This document shows positions 1-5,258 of a stretch of 5,265 nt of DNA, one piece after another. A program made the translations under genes and the position numbers. Location: NCBI GenBank assembly GCA_013331575.1, contig DUGD01000030.1:1-5265 (forward strand). The letters run 5' to 3'. Position 1 is the stretch's first letter; every line of letters starts with the position of its first letter. The stretch is from Candidatus Woesearchaeota archaeon. Lineage in GTDB: Archaea; Nanobdellota; Nanobdellia; Woesearchaeales; UBA525. The notes below the pieces were generated by a model that saw only the letters and a program-made list of their open reading frames with translations, made no database searches and was not told where the DNA came from.

Positions 1-23
1 TCGTGGACGCGTTCGAGCAATAG
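1..23 (+). CDS. Possible 3' tail of an upstream gene (partial)
   Basis: Read from position 3, the + strand gives six codons, VDAFEQ, and a TAG at 21-23. The codons (GTG GAC GCG TTC GAG CAA) resemble the GC-rich usage of ileS, so this may be the C-terminus of a gene cut by the window edge. Two alternatives cannot be excluded. The frame starting at 2 stays open to a TGA at 116-118. On the - strand, a frame with ATGs at 82 and 43 is open to the edge. The stretch is too short to assign any function. Confidence 0.2.
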
Positions 24-98
24 GGAACACAGCGCCAAACCATGTACACACTCTCGCCGCAGCCAAAAGAGAAGACCTGCATATAGAAAGGACGGATA

Positions 99-108
99 TT
101 TTTATAAA
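99..108 (+). promoter_or_regulatory. TATA box of the tRNA-Val gene
   Basis: The sequence TTTTTATAAA is centred about 30 bp before the first base of the tRNA. With the usual archaeal spacing of about 26-27 bp from TATA centre to start site, transcription would begin near 131, leaving a leader of only a few bases. The core TTTATAAA (101-108) is a perfect palindrome, so it could in principle place TBP in either direction. Confidence 0.65.
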
Positions 109-133
109 GGCCCCCTGACTTTCACGACAATAA

Positions 134-205
134 GGACTCATAGCTTAGCGGTAGAGCGCTACCTTCACACGGTAGAGGTCGCCAGTTCAAATCTGGCTGG
201 GTCCA
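134..205 (+). tRNA. tRNA-Val (anticodon CAC)
   Basis: A complete cloverleaf can be drawn by hand. The acceptor stem pairs 134-140 with 198-204 and contains one T-G wobble. U8 and A9 are at 141-142. The D stem pairs 143-146 with 154-157, and its loop carries the GG pair at 150-151. The anticodon stem pairs 159-163 with 171-175, with loop TTCACAC and anticodon CAC at 166-168. The variable loop has five bases. The T stem pairs 181-185 with 193-197, with loop TTCAAAT. The discriminator is A205. The CAC anticodon reads the valine codon GUG. No CCA is encoded after A205, so it must be added after transcription. There is no intron. The 3' half doubles as the end of a protein-coding frame on the opposite strand (165-205), although the tRNA itself shows no damage. 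No strong T-tract terminator follows closely. Confidence 0.96.
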
Positions 206-695
206 TAAACGGCATAATCTTCTCGAGAATGTTCTTAGTAACATTTATTGCTATGAGTGCATCGTGTTCATTGACGTCTTTGTTCAAGTCGTGAATGGTA
301 TTCCGAGCGTGTTTGATTCCATGCAAATAATGATATTCCTTTTCGTCTATAATATTAGAGTCTTTTGCTTGAAAAATGAGTTTTTCAAATTTTTCTGATG
401 AATTGAATTTTTTTCGTAATGCATACTCCAATACTGCACCACAAAGGATAGTAGATACTCTGAAGAATCCATAACCAAAGAGTGTATAGATATCGTGAAT
501 ATTTCGAAAGATAGTGATATCTTTTTCGAAAGCCACCGGAATCGATCCCAATCTCGATTTCCTTGTTTCAAATACAGATTTCATTTTTTTCGCTTCTTCA
601 AGAAGTTGCTTGTCCTGCAAAGATGGTGCTGCAAACAACGCTCCCGCTATCCCACCAATAACTCCCGCTAACTCCATATCATCATTAGTTGGCAT
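165..695 (-). CDS. AT-rich HEPN/DUF4145-like protein whose 3' end is antisense tRNA-Val
   Basis: This encodes 176 residues of unknown function. Residues 9-23 form a short Gly/Ala-rich hydrophobic stretch, too short for a confident membrane span. Residues 28-60 are charged and probably helical. Residues 75-160 look all-helical: a helix near 80-96 (LCGAVLEYALRKK), a link, then 121-137 with an R131-N-T-I-H135 motif, and a closing helix at 144-160. This order recalls HEPN-fold proteins of the DUF4145 type, where an R-N...H motif can be an RNase active site. Here the spacing is RX3H, shorter than the usual RX4-6H, so activity is uncertain. Codons 165-176 (DPARFELATSTV) and the stop come from the antisense strand of tRNA-Val, with the stop in the anticodon loop. 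The ORF begins 8 bp past the ileS stop and is probably co-transcribed. It is far more AT-rich than ileS (13-23 G/C per 60 in two sampled lines against 30-45 in two ileS lines), which suggests acquisition. The start is taken at 695 because a GGAG lies 11 bases upstream; the ATG at 677 is an alternative. Confidence 0.68.
   Translation of the reverse strand: MPTNDDMELAGVIGGIAGALFAAPSLQDKQLLEEAKKMKSVFETRKSRLGSIPVAFEKDITIFRNIHDIYTLFGYGFFRVSTILCGAVLEYALRKKFNSSEKFEKLIFQAKDSNIIDEKEYHYLHGIKHARNTIHDLNKDVNEHDALIAINVTKNILEKIMPFMDPARFELATSTV
206..695. other. AT-rich compositional island between tRNA-Val and ileS
   Basis: The segment from the tRNA 3' end to just before the ileS stop is clearly lower in GC than both flanks. 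Bases 361-420 contain 13 G/C in 60 and 241-300 contain 23 in 60, while ileS samples give 30 (1201-1260) and 45 (2821-2880). Its left edge coincides with the end of a tRNA gene, a common integration target. I found no convincing copy of the tRNA 3' end at the right edge; only a CCAGT match near 699-703 is visible, which is not meaningful. No integrase is present. Acquisition is therefore inferred from composition and position alone. Confidence 0.5.
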
Positions 696-703
696 GTACC
701 AGT

Positions 704-3700
704 CTACTCCAAAACATTGAACCCGACAACAAAGCTCGCGCCCTTGATCTTCTCCTCATTCGTCATCACGAAGTTCTGGGAGAGCGTGTCAGCGAGCACG
801 AAACGCGTCGCACCGCAGCGTTCGGCTATCGCCTGCGCGTGCTCCTCTATCGCGGCACGCAAGGTCGCATCGCCCGCGGCGATCTCCACCGCGATGCGGT
901 CCGACTTCACGAGTCCGGATTTCTTGCGCAGCTGCTGGATGCGCCGTATGACCTCGCGCGCGAAACCCTCGCGTTCGAGCTCTGGCGTGCGCAGCACGTC
1001 GAGATACGCACGGAGCGTGTTGCCTTCACCGACCTGATACTTGTCAGGCACGATACGCGTGACGTTGAGATGCTCGGGCTTGAGAGTCTTATCGTCGATG
1101 ATCACATGAGGTTGCCGGGATTTGAGCATCTCGACAAGCTCGTGCTGGTGCTTCTCAATCAGATGCATCACGAGCTGCGTCTCCTTGCCGAAATCCTTGC
1201 CGATAGTCTTGGTGTTCGGCTCGACAGTATACGAGATGTCGACAGGCGAGAAGCTTATCTCCTTGAGGTTTGTGAGTGTGAGCACGAGTGATTCCATGCG
1301 GAGGATGGCCTGCTGCTGCGCAGGAGCGCAATCCACACGCACCTCTTTGACCGGCCAGCGCACGCCCAGTTGCGCTTTGTCGCGGGCGGCGAGTACGGCG
1401 CCGATGAGATCTTTCGCAATCACGAAATCCGCTTCGAGCTGGCCGTCCATATAGGTTTCGTCGGCCTTCGGCCACATACGCATGTGGACGCTCTCTTCGC
1501 TGCACATGTCGGGGAACGCCACGCGCAGATGGCGATAGACGCTCTCCGCATAATACGGAGCGATGGGAGCGAATAGCGTGATGCCTTCGCAAAGCGCATG
1601 GAAGAGTATGCTGACCACTGCGAGTTTCTCGTCGTCGGACCCCGCCGTCGCCTTATCTCGTACGAGCTGGACATACGTTCGGCTGACGTCGAGCAAGAAC
1701 TCCTCGACCGGCAGGGGTACCTCATTGAGACGGTATTCGTCGAGTGTACGGGTCATATCGCGCACAGCGGTGTGCAGTCGCGAGAGGACATAACGTTCCT
1801 CGACCGACAACAGACCGCGCCGCTCAAGCTCCTCGACGCTCACAGGCACGATGTCGGATTGGCTCGCGAGCACGATGAGATACTTATGGAGGTTCCAGTA
1901 GACCAGGAGGTTGCGGAATTTCGCGTCGAGATCGTCGAAATTGTAATTCATGTCGAAGCCAGGGTTCGCGGCGCCGACCATGTAGTATCGCGTCGCGTCA
2001 ACGCCGTATTTGCTCGTGACTTCTTCAGGAAGTATGTAGTTCTTGAGCGACTTCGACATCTTGCGTCCTTGCGAGTCGTTGATGAACCCGTGCATGTAGC
2101 ACGCCTTGAACGCGGGCTTGCCCACTGCGACCATGGACGCGATGTGCAGGAGATTGAACCAACCGCGGATCTGATCCTTGCCTTCAAGAATGAAGTCCGC
2201 GGGGTACAGATCGTCGAACTGGTCGTGGCGTTGCGGGAAGTCGAGACAGTTCCAGCTCGTGGTACCTGCGTCCACCCAGACGTCCAAGACGTCGGGGACG
2301 CGTCGGAACTCGTGCATCTTGCCATCCTTGCCCTTGTGCTGGAATGCTATCTTGTCGACGGTAGGGATGTGCAGATCTTCAGGTTCGGCGTCGAGGTTTG
2401 CGAGCTCTTTGAGCTCTTTCGCGCTACCGATGACGATATAGTCCTTCGGATCGTCAACATTGCGCCAAACAGGGAGCGGCGTGCCCCAGAAGCGCTGCTT
2501 GCTGATGCTGTTGTCGCGCAGGTTCTCGAGCCACGAGTTGAAGGCGTTGTACGCTGCCTGCGGGACCCAAGTTATCTTGTTGTTCTCAGCGATGAGCTGG
2601 TCCTTGATATCCTCGATCTTCAGGAACCACTGCTTCGTCGTGCGGAAGATGACGGGGCTCTTGCTGCGCTCGCCGAACGGATACTCGTGCGTGTACTTAT
2701 GCGTGAAGAGAAGCGCGTCCTCGCGGTCGATGAGGCGGATGAACTCCTCATCCTCTTTCTTCGCCTCGAGGCCGATGAACGGCACGATGTCGCGGCAGAA
2801 GCCCTGCTCGTCGATGGTGTTGAACGGCGGGATGCCGTTGCGGTGGCCGACCTCGTAGTCCTCGGGGCCGCAGCCGGGCGCGCAGTGCACGAGTCCGGTG
2901 CCGGCGCTCGTGTCGACGTATTCGGCGCTGAGGATGACGGTGTGCACCTTCGGGTGCTTCGCCTTGAGGTCGGCGTAGACCTGGTTGTATTTCGCGAACG
3001 GATGGAGATATGCAACGCCCTCGAGCGTCTTGCCTGCGAACTCCTCCTCTATAACATAGTCGAGCTTGAGCCCTTTTACGATGAAGTCGTCGAGCAGGTC
3101 TTTCGCGAGTATCCAATGCTGCGGAGTCTCATCGAAGACGACCTTGACTTTGCAGTATACAACTCCTGGGTTCGCCATGACGGCGAGGTTGAACGGTATG
3201 GTCCAGGGCGTCGTGGTCCAGATGAGGATGAACGTGTCCTTGCTCGCCTCGCCAGTCCCCTTGTCGATGACGGGGAAGCGGACGTAGATGGCGGGTTCGG
3301 TGACGTTCTCGTACGCGAGCTCGTGCTTCGCGAGCGCTGTCGCGTTCGTGGCGTCCCACGTCATGGTGCGTTCGCCTTCGTACAGGCGTCCTTTCTCGTG
3401 CGCCTGCTTGATGAGCCACCACTCACCCTCCATAAACTCCTTCGTGATGGACTGGTACGCGTTCTCGAAATCCATCCACACGCCGAGCTTGATGAAATCA
3501 TCGTTCATCTTGAGCATGTTGCGGATGCATAGGGCGCGGCATGCGTCGATGAACCTCTCGACGCCGTACGCCTGGATCTGCTCGCGGCCGTGGATGCCTA
3601 TCTCGGCCTCGGTCGCGTGCTCAGTCGGCAGGCCGTGCATGTCATAGCCAGCGCGGTCCCAGACATCGAACCCCTGCATGCGCTTGTAGCGCAAGACCAT

Positions 3701-3892
3701 GTCCTTGAGTATCTTGTTCCACGTCGTGCCGAGGTGGACGTTGCCGGAGGTGTAGGGCGGGCCGTCCAAGAAATAGTACTTCGGAGCTTTGACTGCTTTC
3801 GGCCGCGCTTTGACCTTAGGGTATACTTGTTGAGCGTCCCAGAACTCTTTGGACTCAGCTTCAACGGTCTTGAAATCGAACGCGTCTACCAT
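704..3892 (-). CDS. ileS: Isoleucyl-tRNA synthetase, archaeal/eukaryotic type
   Basis: Cytoplasmic class I synthetase of 1062 residues that charges tRNA-Ile with isoleucine using ATP and proofreads valine. The length suits the family. Motifs in order are: the HIGH-type signature as HLGT at 53-56, within PPYTSGNVHLGTTWNK, a form I recall from archaeal IleRS; the CP1 editing domain with WTTTPWT at 225-231 and GTGLVHCAPGCGPEDY at 331-346, including the conserved editing-site Asp345; the WVDAG..SW block at 537-547; and KMSKS at 611-615. Helical anticodon-binding and C-terminal domains follow, ending GFNVLE. The C-terminal four-cysteine zinc site of bacterial IleRS is absent, as expected for the archaeal branch. 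The start at 3892 fits the N-terminus MVDAFDFKTVEAESKEFW and a TATA box about 41 bp upstream, giving a leader near 14 bases with no clear Shine-Dalgarno site. No frameshift or missing key residue was seen. The HEPN-like gene follows 8 bp after the stop. Confidence 0.97.
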   Translation of the reverse strand: MVDAFDFKTVEAESKEFWDAQQVYPKVKARPKAVKAPKYYFLDGPPYTSGNVHLGTTWNKILKDMVLRYKRMQGFDVWDRAGYDMHGLPTEHATEAEIGIHGREQIQAYGVERFIDACRALCIRNMLKMNDDFIKLGVWMDFENAYQSITKEFMEGEWWLIKQAHEKGRLYEGERTMTWDATNATALAKHELAYENVTEPAIYVRFPVIDKGTGEASKDTFILIWTTTPWTIPFNLAVMANPGVVYCKVKVVFDETPQHWILAKDLLDDFIVKGLKLDYVIEEEFAGKTLEGVAYLHPFAKYNQVYADLKAKHPKVHTVILSAEYVDTSAGTGLVHCAPGCGPEDYEVGHRNGIPPFNTIDEQGFCRDIVPFIGLEAKKEDEEFIRLIDREDALLFTHKYTHEYPFGERSKSPVIFRTTKQWFLKIEDIKDQLIAENNKITWVPQAAYNAFNSWLENLRDNSISKQRFWGTPLPVWRNVDDPKDYIVIGSAKELKELANLDAEPEDLHIPTVDKIAFQHKGKDGKMHEFRRVPDVLDVWVDAGTTSWNCLDFPQRHDQFDDLYPADFILEGKDQIRGWFNLLHIASMVAVGKPAFKACYMHGFINDSQGRKMSKSLKNYILPEEVTSKYGVDATRYYMVGAANPGFDMNYNFDDLDAKFRNLLVYWNLHKYLIVLASQSDIVPVSVEELERRGLLSVEERYVLSRLHTAVRDMTRTLDEYRLNEVPLPVEEFLLDVSRTYVQLVRDKATAGSDDEKLAVVSILFHALCEGITLFAPIAPYYAESVYRHLRVAFPDMCSEESVHMRMWPKADETYMDGQLEADFVIAKDLIGAVLAARDKAQLGVRWPVKEVRVDCAPAQQQAILRMESLVLTLTNLKEISFSPVDISYTVEPNTKTIGKDFGKETQLVMHLIEKHQHELVEMLKSRQPHVIIDDKTLKPEHLNVTRIVPDKYQVGEGNTLRAYLDVLRTPELEREGFAREVIRRIQQLRKKSGLVKSDRIAVEIAAGDATLRAAIEEHAQAIAERCGATRFVLADTLSQNFVMTNEEKIKGASFVVGFNVLE
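707..710 (-). promoter_or_regulatory. Shine-Dalgarno-like GGAG for the 176-residue gene
   Basis: On the - strand GGAG lies 11 bases before the ATG at 695 and overlaps the last Glu codon of ileS. It favours the ATG at 695 over the one at 677, which has no purine-rich site before it. The spacing is somewhat long, so support is moderate. Confidence 0.35.
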
Positions 3893-3929
3893 AAACCAAT
3901 CACATCAGTCGTGGACAATCAGTGTGCGC

Positions 3930-3936
3930 TATATAA
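3930..3936 (-). promoter_or_regulatory. TATA box of ileS
   Basis: On the - strand TTATATA is followed by GCGC. It is centred about 41 bp before the ileS ATG, which predicts transcription starting near 3906 and a leader of about 14 bases. The leader contains only a weak GTGA match to a Shine-Dalgarno site. Confidence 0.55.
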
Positions 3937-4035
3937 TCTATGTACTCTATGTGTAGTAGTGTAGTTGCAGCAGCATACTCTAGGTCGATGCACACCTGCT
4001 ACACCCGATTAGCACGATTATCGCGCCCGGATGAA

Positions 4036-4046
4036 CCATCAGATGG
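4036..4046. promoter_or_regulatory. Palindrome CCATC-A-GATGG, possible operator
   Basis: Two perfect 5-bp arms flank a central A, ending 24 bp before the TTTAAATA box. A short dyad in this position could bind a dimeric regulator of the rightward orphan promoter. With arms this short, chance is a fair alternative. Confidence 0.25.
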
Positions 4047-4053
4047 CCATAGT

Positions 4054-4063
4054 CGGGGCCCCG
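4054..4063. promoter_or_regulatory. Perfect 10-bp GC palindrome CGGGGCCCCG
   Basis: This fully self-complementary GC sequence lies 7 bp before the TTTAAATA box, close to where the BRE and upstream regulators act in archaeal promoters. It may be an operator or a chance GC-rich run. Confidence 0.25.
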
Positions 4064-4070
4064 AGGGCCG

Positions 4071-4078
4071 TTTAAATA
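4071..4078 (+). promoter_or_regulatory. Orphan TATA box TTTAAATA
   Basis: This AT-only octamer follows a strongly GC-rich run (AGTCGGGGCCCCGAGGGCCG). Start-site spacing predicts transcription from about 4101, only a few bases before the ATG at 4108. Because TTTAAA is symmetric it could also act leftward, but no plausible leftward ORF follows. No substantial gene is assigned to it. Confidence 0.4.
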
Positions 4079-4107
4079 GTTTGCTCCTGAAATCCAGATA
4101 CTTCGGC

Positions 4108-4191
4108 ATGGAAGAGCACGAGATACGCCGTGCATCAGCACACAACCGAACGGTATCCCATGACCGATTGCGCGAGCAGAAAGCACCCTGA
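4108..4191 (+). CDS. Possible 27-residue miniprotein
   Basis: ATG at 4108 to TGA at 4189-4191 encodes a hydrophilic, charged 27-residue peptide (it starts MEEHEIRRASAHNRTV and ends REQKAP). The only support is position: its ATG falls about 8 bases after the start site predicted from the TTTAAATA box. It has no ribosome-binding site, no hydrophobic segment and no recognised family. The same stretch contains small inverted repeats (4116-4120 with 4129-4133, and 4151-4154 with 4163-4166, each with an 8-base loop), so a non-coding RNA or a leader of the next gene is equally possible. Confidence 0.22.
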   Translation: MEEHEIRRASAHNRTVSHDRLREQKAP

Positions 4192-4228
4192 AACACGCTA
4201 AACACTCCTCTGCGGTGGAGACCAATGA

Positions 4229-4234
4229 TTATAA
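4229..4234 (+). promoter_or_regulatory. TATA box of the zinc-ribbon gene
   Basis: TTATAA, within GATTATAAGA, is centred about 30 bp before the ATG at 4262. Transcription is expected to start near 4258, so the mRNA would carry almost no leader. No Shine-Dalgarno site lies in GCACCAACACA, which agrees with leaderless translation. Confidence 0.55.
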
Positions 4235-4261
4235 GAGCGGTCAACGGAACGCACCAACACA

Positions 4262-5158
4262 ATGACCAACCCAATGGGACAAGACTCGCACGAGCGCACA
4301 ACCCGATTACGGAGGGAAACGCTTACGACTCCGAAAGTCATCCGCGTCGAGTGCCCTGTCTGCGAAGGTAGACTCAAGGGGGCAGCGCTCCTCGGCTATT
4401 ACTGCACCCGATGCGGCGCGCACTACTCCGCGCCACGCGTGCGGCAACTCCAGCGTGAACATCTGCACCACAAGATACAATCACATTTCTCTGAAAGACA
4501 ACCCGATGGAACGAACAAGACAGACGCACCGGATACGCCGGAGCGAAAACGTGAACGAACACCGGAACCACGCGCCACATTGCACGAGGAGACGACACAC
4601 ATCGTCATAGCCGACGACGATGGAGCAATAGCACAAGCGATAACGGAAGCGAGGCTCGCGATCAAAGAGACGACGCATCACCTCGAAGACATACTCGGCG
4701 CACAACAAGAAGATACGACTAAAGAGGATACAACTAGCGATGCTGAACACGCCAAAGAAGACAGAACACCTGAACACGATGAAGAGTTCGATACAACGAA
4801 GAAGGATGAAACACAACCATCATCCAAACGGAAAACGCTGCGATACATCCCTACAACGAGGATACCACACAAAAAAGAGCATCATGCAACAGTGCTGACA
4901 GCACCAACCACTCCTACAAAAACTGCGCGACAACGCGAGCGTGTTCGCGATTCTCGCAAAAAGAAGATAACAACGAAAATGATTACGAAACAAAGAGCTA
5001 CGAAGACGCTGATTATTCGAAACTCTCGACAGATACGACATGCAAACACGAAGAAACATCCTACAGCACAATCGTCACGACCACACAGCAGGAAACCCGC
5101 ACGAAAGAGGGCAAGACAACAATCCCTCAAACAACGAAAAAAGCGATCCAAACGATAA
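4262..5158 (+). CDS. Zinc-ribbon protein with acidic middle and very basic tail, unknown function
   Basis: This encodes 298 residues and I recognise no family. Residues 24-58 form a likely zinc ribbon: C31-P-V-C34, a 13-residue link, then C48-T-R-C51-G. These are the only cysteines in the protein. A polar link follows, then a probable helix at about 120-146 (AIAQAITEARLAIKETTHHL). Residues 150-185 are acidic, with 15 D/E against 5 K/R. Residues 189-298 are extremely basic, with 39 K/R against 3 D/E, and end QRKKRSKR. The tail is rich in K, R, T and Q and probably disordered; nucleic-acid binding is an inference from charge alone. There is no signal peptide or membrane segment. The start at 4262 is chosen because the TATA box puts transcription about 4 bases upstream; the ATG at 4274 is an alternative. 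The coding strand becomes A-rich and T-poor towards the 3' end (23 A against 9 T in 4921-4980), which leaves a second phase open there, so a frameshift in the tail cannot be wholly excluded. Confidence 0.78.
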   Translation: MTNPMGQDSHERTTRLRRETLTTPKVIRVECPVCEGRLKGAALLGYYCTRCGAHYSAPRVRQLQREHLHHKIQSHFSERQPDGTNKTDAPDTPERKRERTPEPRATLHEETTHIVIADDDGAIAQAITEARLAIKETTHHLEDILGAQQEDTTKEDTTSDAEHAKEDRTPEHDEEFDTTKKDETQPSSKRKTLRYIPTTRIPHKKEHHATVLTAPTTPTKTARQRERVRDSRKKKITTKMITKQRATKTLIIRNSRQIRHANTKKHPTAQSSRPHSRKPARKRARQQSLKQRKKRSKR

Positions 5159-5161
5159 ATA

Positions 5162-5188
5162 GCTACGACAAAAAACGCCACACGTAGC
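5162..5188 (+). terminator. Hairpin just after the zinc-ribbon gene
   Basis: GCTACG (5162-5167) pairs perfectly with CGTAGC (5183-5188) across a 15-base A-rich loop, starting 3 bases after the TAA. It may be a 3' end or termination structure. No T-tract follows directly; the nearest is T5 at 5229-5233, which also belongs to the next TATA box. An overlapping pairing, ACGC (5175-5178) with GCGT (5187-5190), competes with it. Confidence 0.3.
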
Positions 5189-5227
5189 GTCCGACAATAC
5201 TATGGACCACCGCAGCACGCACGATGC

Positions 5228-5237
5228 CTTTTTATAG
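5228..5237 (+). promoter_or_regulatory. TATA box for a gene leaving the window
   Basis: CTTTTTATAG is centred about 26 bp before the ATG at 5259, the spacing expected if transcription begins at that codon. It resembles the box upstream of the tRNA (T-run followed by ATA). Confidence 0.45.
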
Positions 5238-5258
5238 TGCAGGACCCGACCGCTCAGC

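Larger units (their letters stand above)
3893..4261. other. Divergent intergenic region between ileS and the zinc-ribbon gene
   Basis: About 370 bases hold no convincing long gene. Three TATA-like boxes are visible: one facing ileS (3930-3936), an orphan facing right (4071-4078), and one for the zinc-ribbon gene (4229-4234). Two palindromes lie just upstream of the orphan box, and a 27-codon ORF follows it. Bases 3940-4030 show nothing I can name. No tRNA and no C/D or H/ACA guide RNA signature could be drawn with confidence. Confidence 0.6.

Noticed and set aside
53..56. HLGT instead of HIGH in IleRS as a defect
   Set aside because: As I recall, HLGT followed by a WNK-type context occurs in other archaeal isoleucyl-tRNA synthetases, so this is a normal family variant (positions are residue numbers within the protein).
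404..592. T-runs on the + strand as terminators of tRNA-Val
   Set aside because: They lie 200 bp or more beyond the tRNA and encode Lys/Asn/Glu codons of the - strand gene. They might stop read-through, but nothing marks them as dedicated terminators.
696..712. Copy of the tRNA 3' end at the right edge of the AT-rich island (attachment-site repeat)
   Set aside because: Only about five bases match (CCAGT), well below a credible attachment repeat.
689..1291. 200-codon + strand open frame over the 3' end of ileS
   Set aside because: It is a shadow of ileS: an Arg/Leu/Glu-rich translation without domains, with no promoter and a start placed inside the HEPN-like gene.
1155..1592. Other-frame - strand reading within ileS (145 codons), as a possible frameshifted piece
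   Set aside because: The ileS frame is continuous through this region with normal content, and the alternative reads as Arg-rich low-complexity sequence.
1598..3532. 644-codon + strand open frame antisense to ileS
   Set aside because: It mirrors ileS in a GC-rich region where codon bias removes stops from the opposite strand. The translation has no recognisable motif, while ileS carries every catalytic motif of its family.
3940..4070. Degenerate tRNA or C/D guide RNA in the intergenic region
   Set aside because: GGTTCATCC on the - strand and ATGA/CTGA fragments resemble tRNA and box motifs, but no full stem set or ordered C and D boxes could be drawn.
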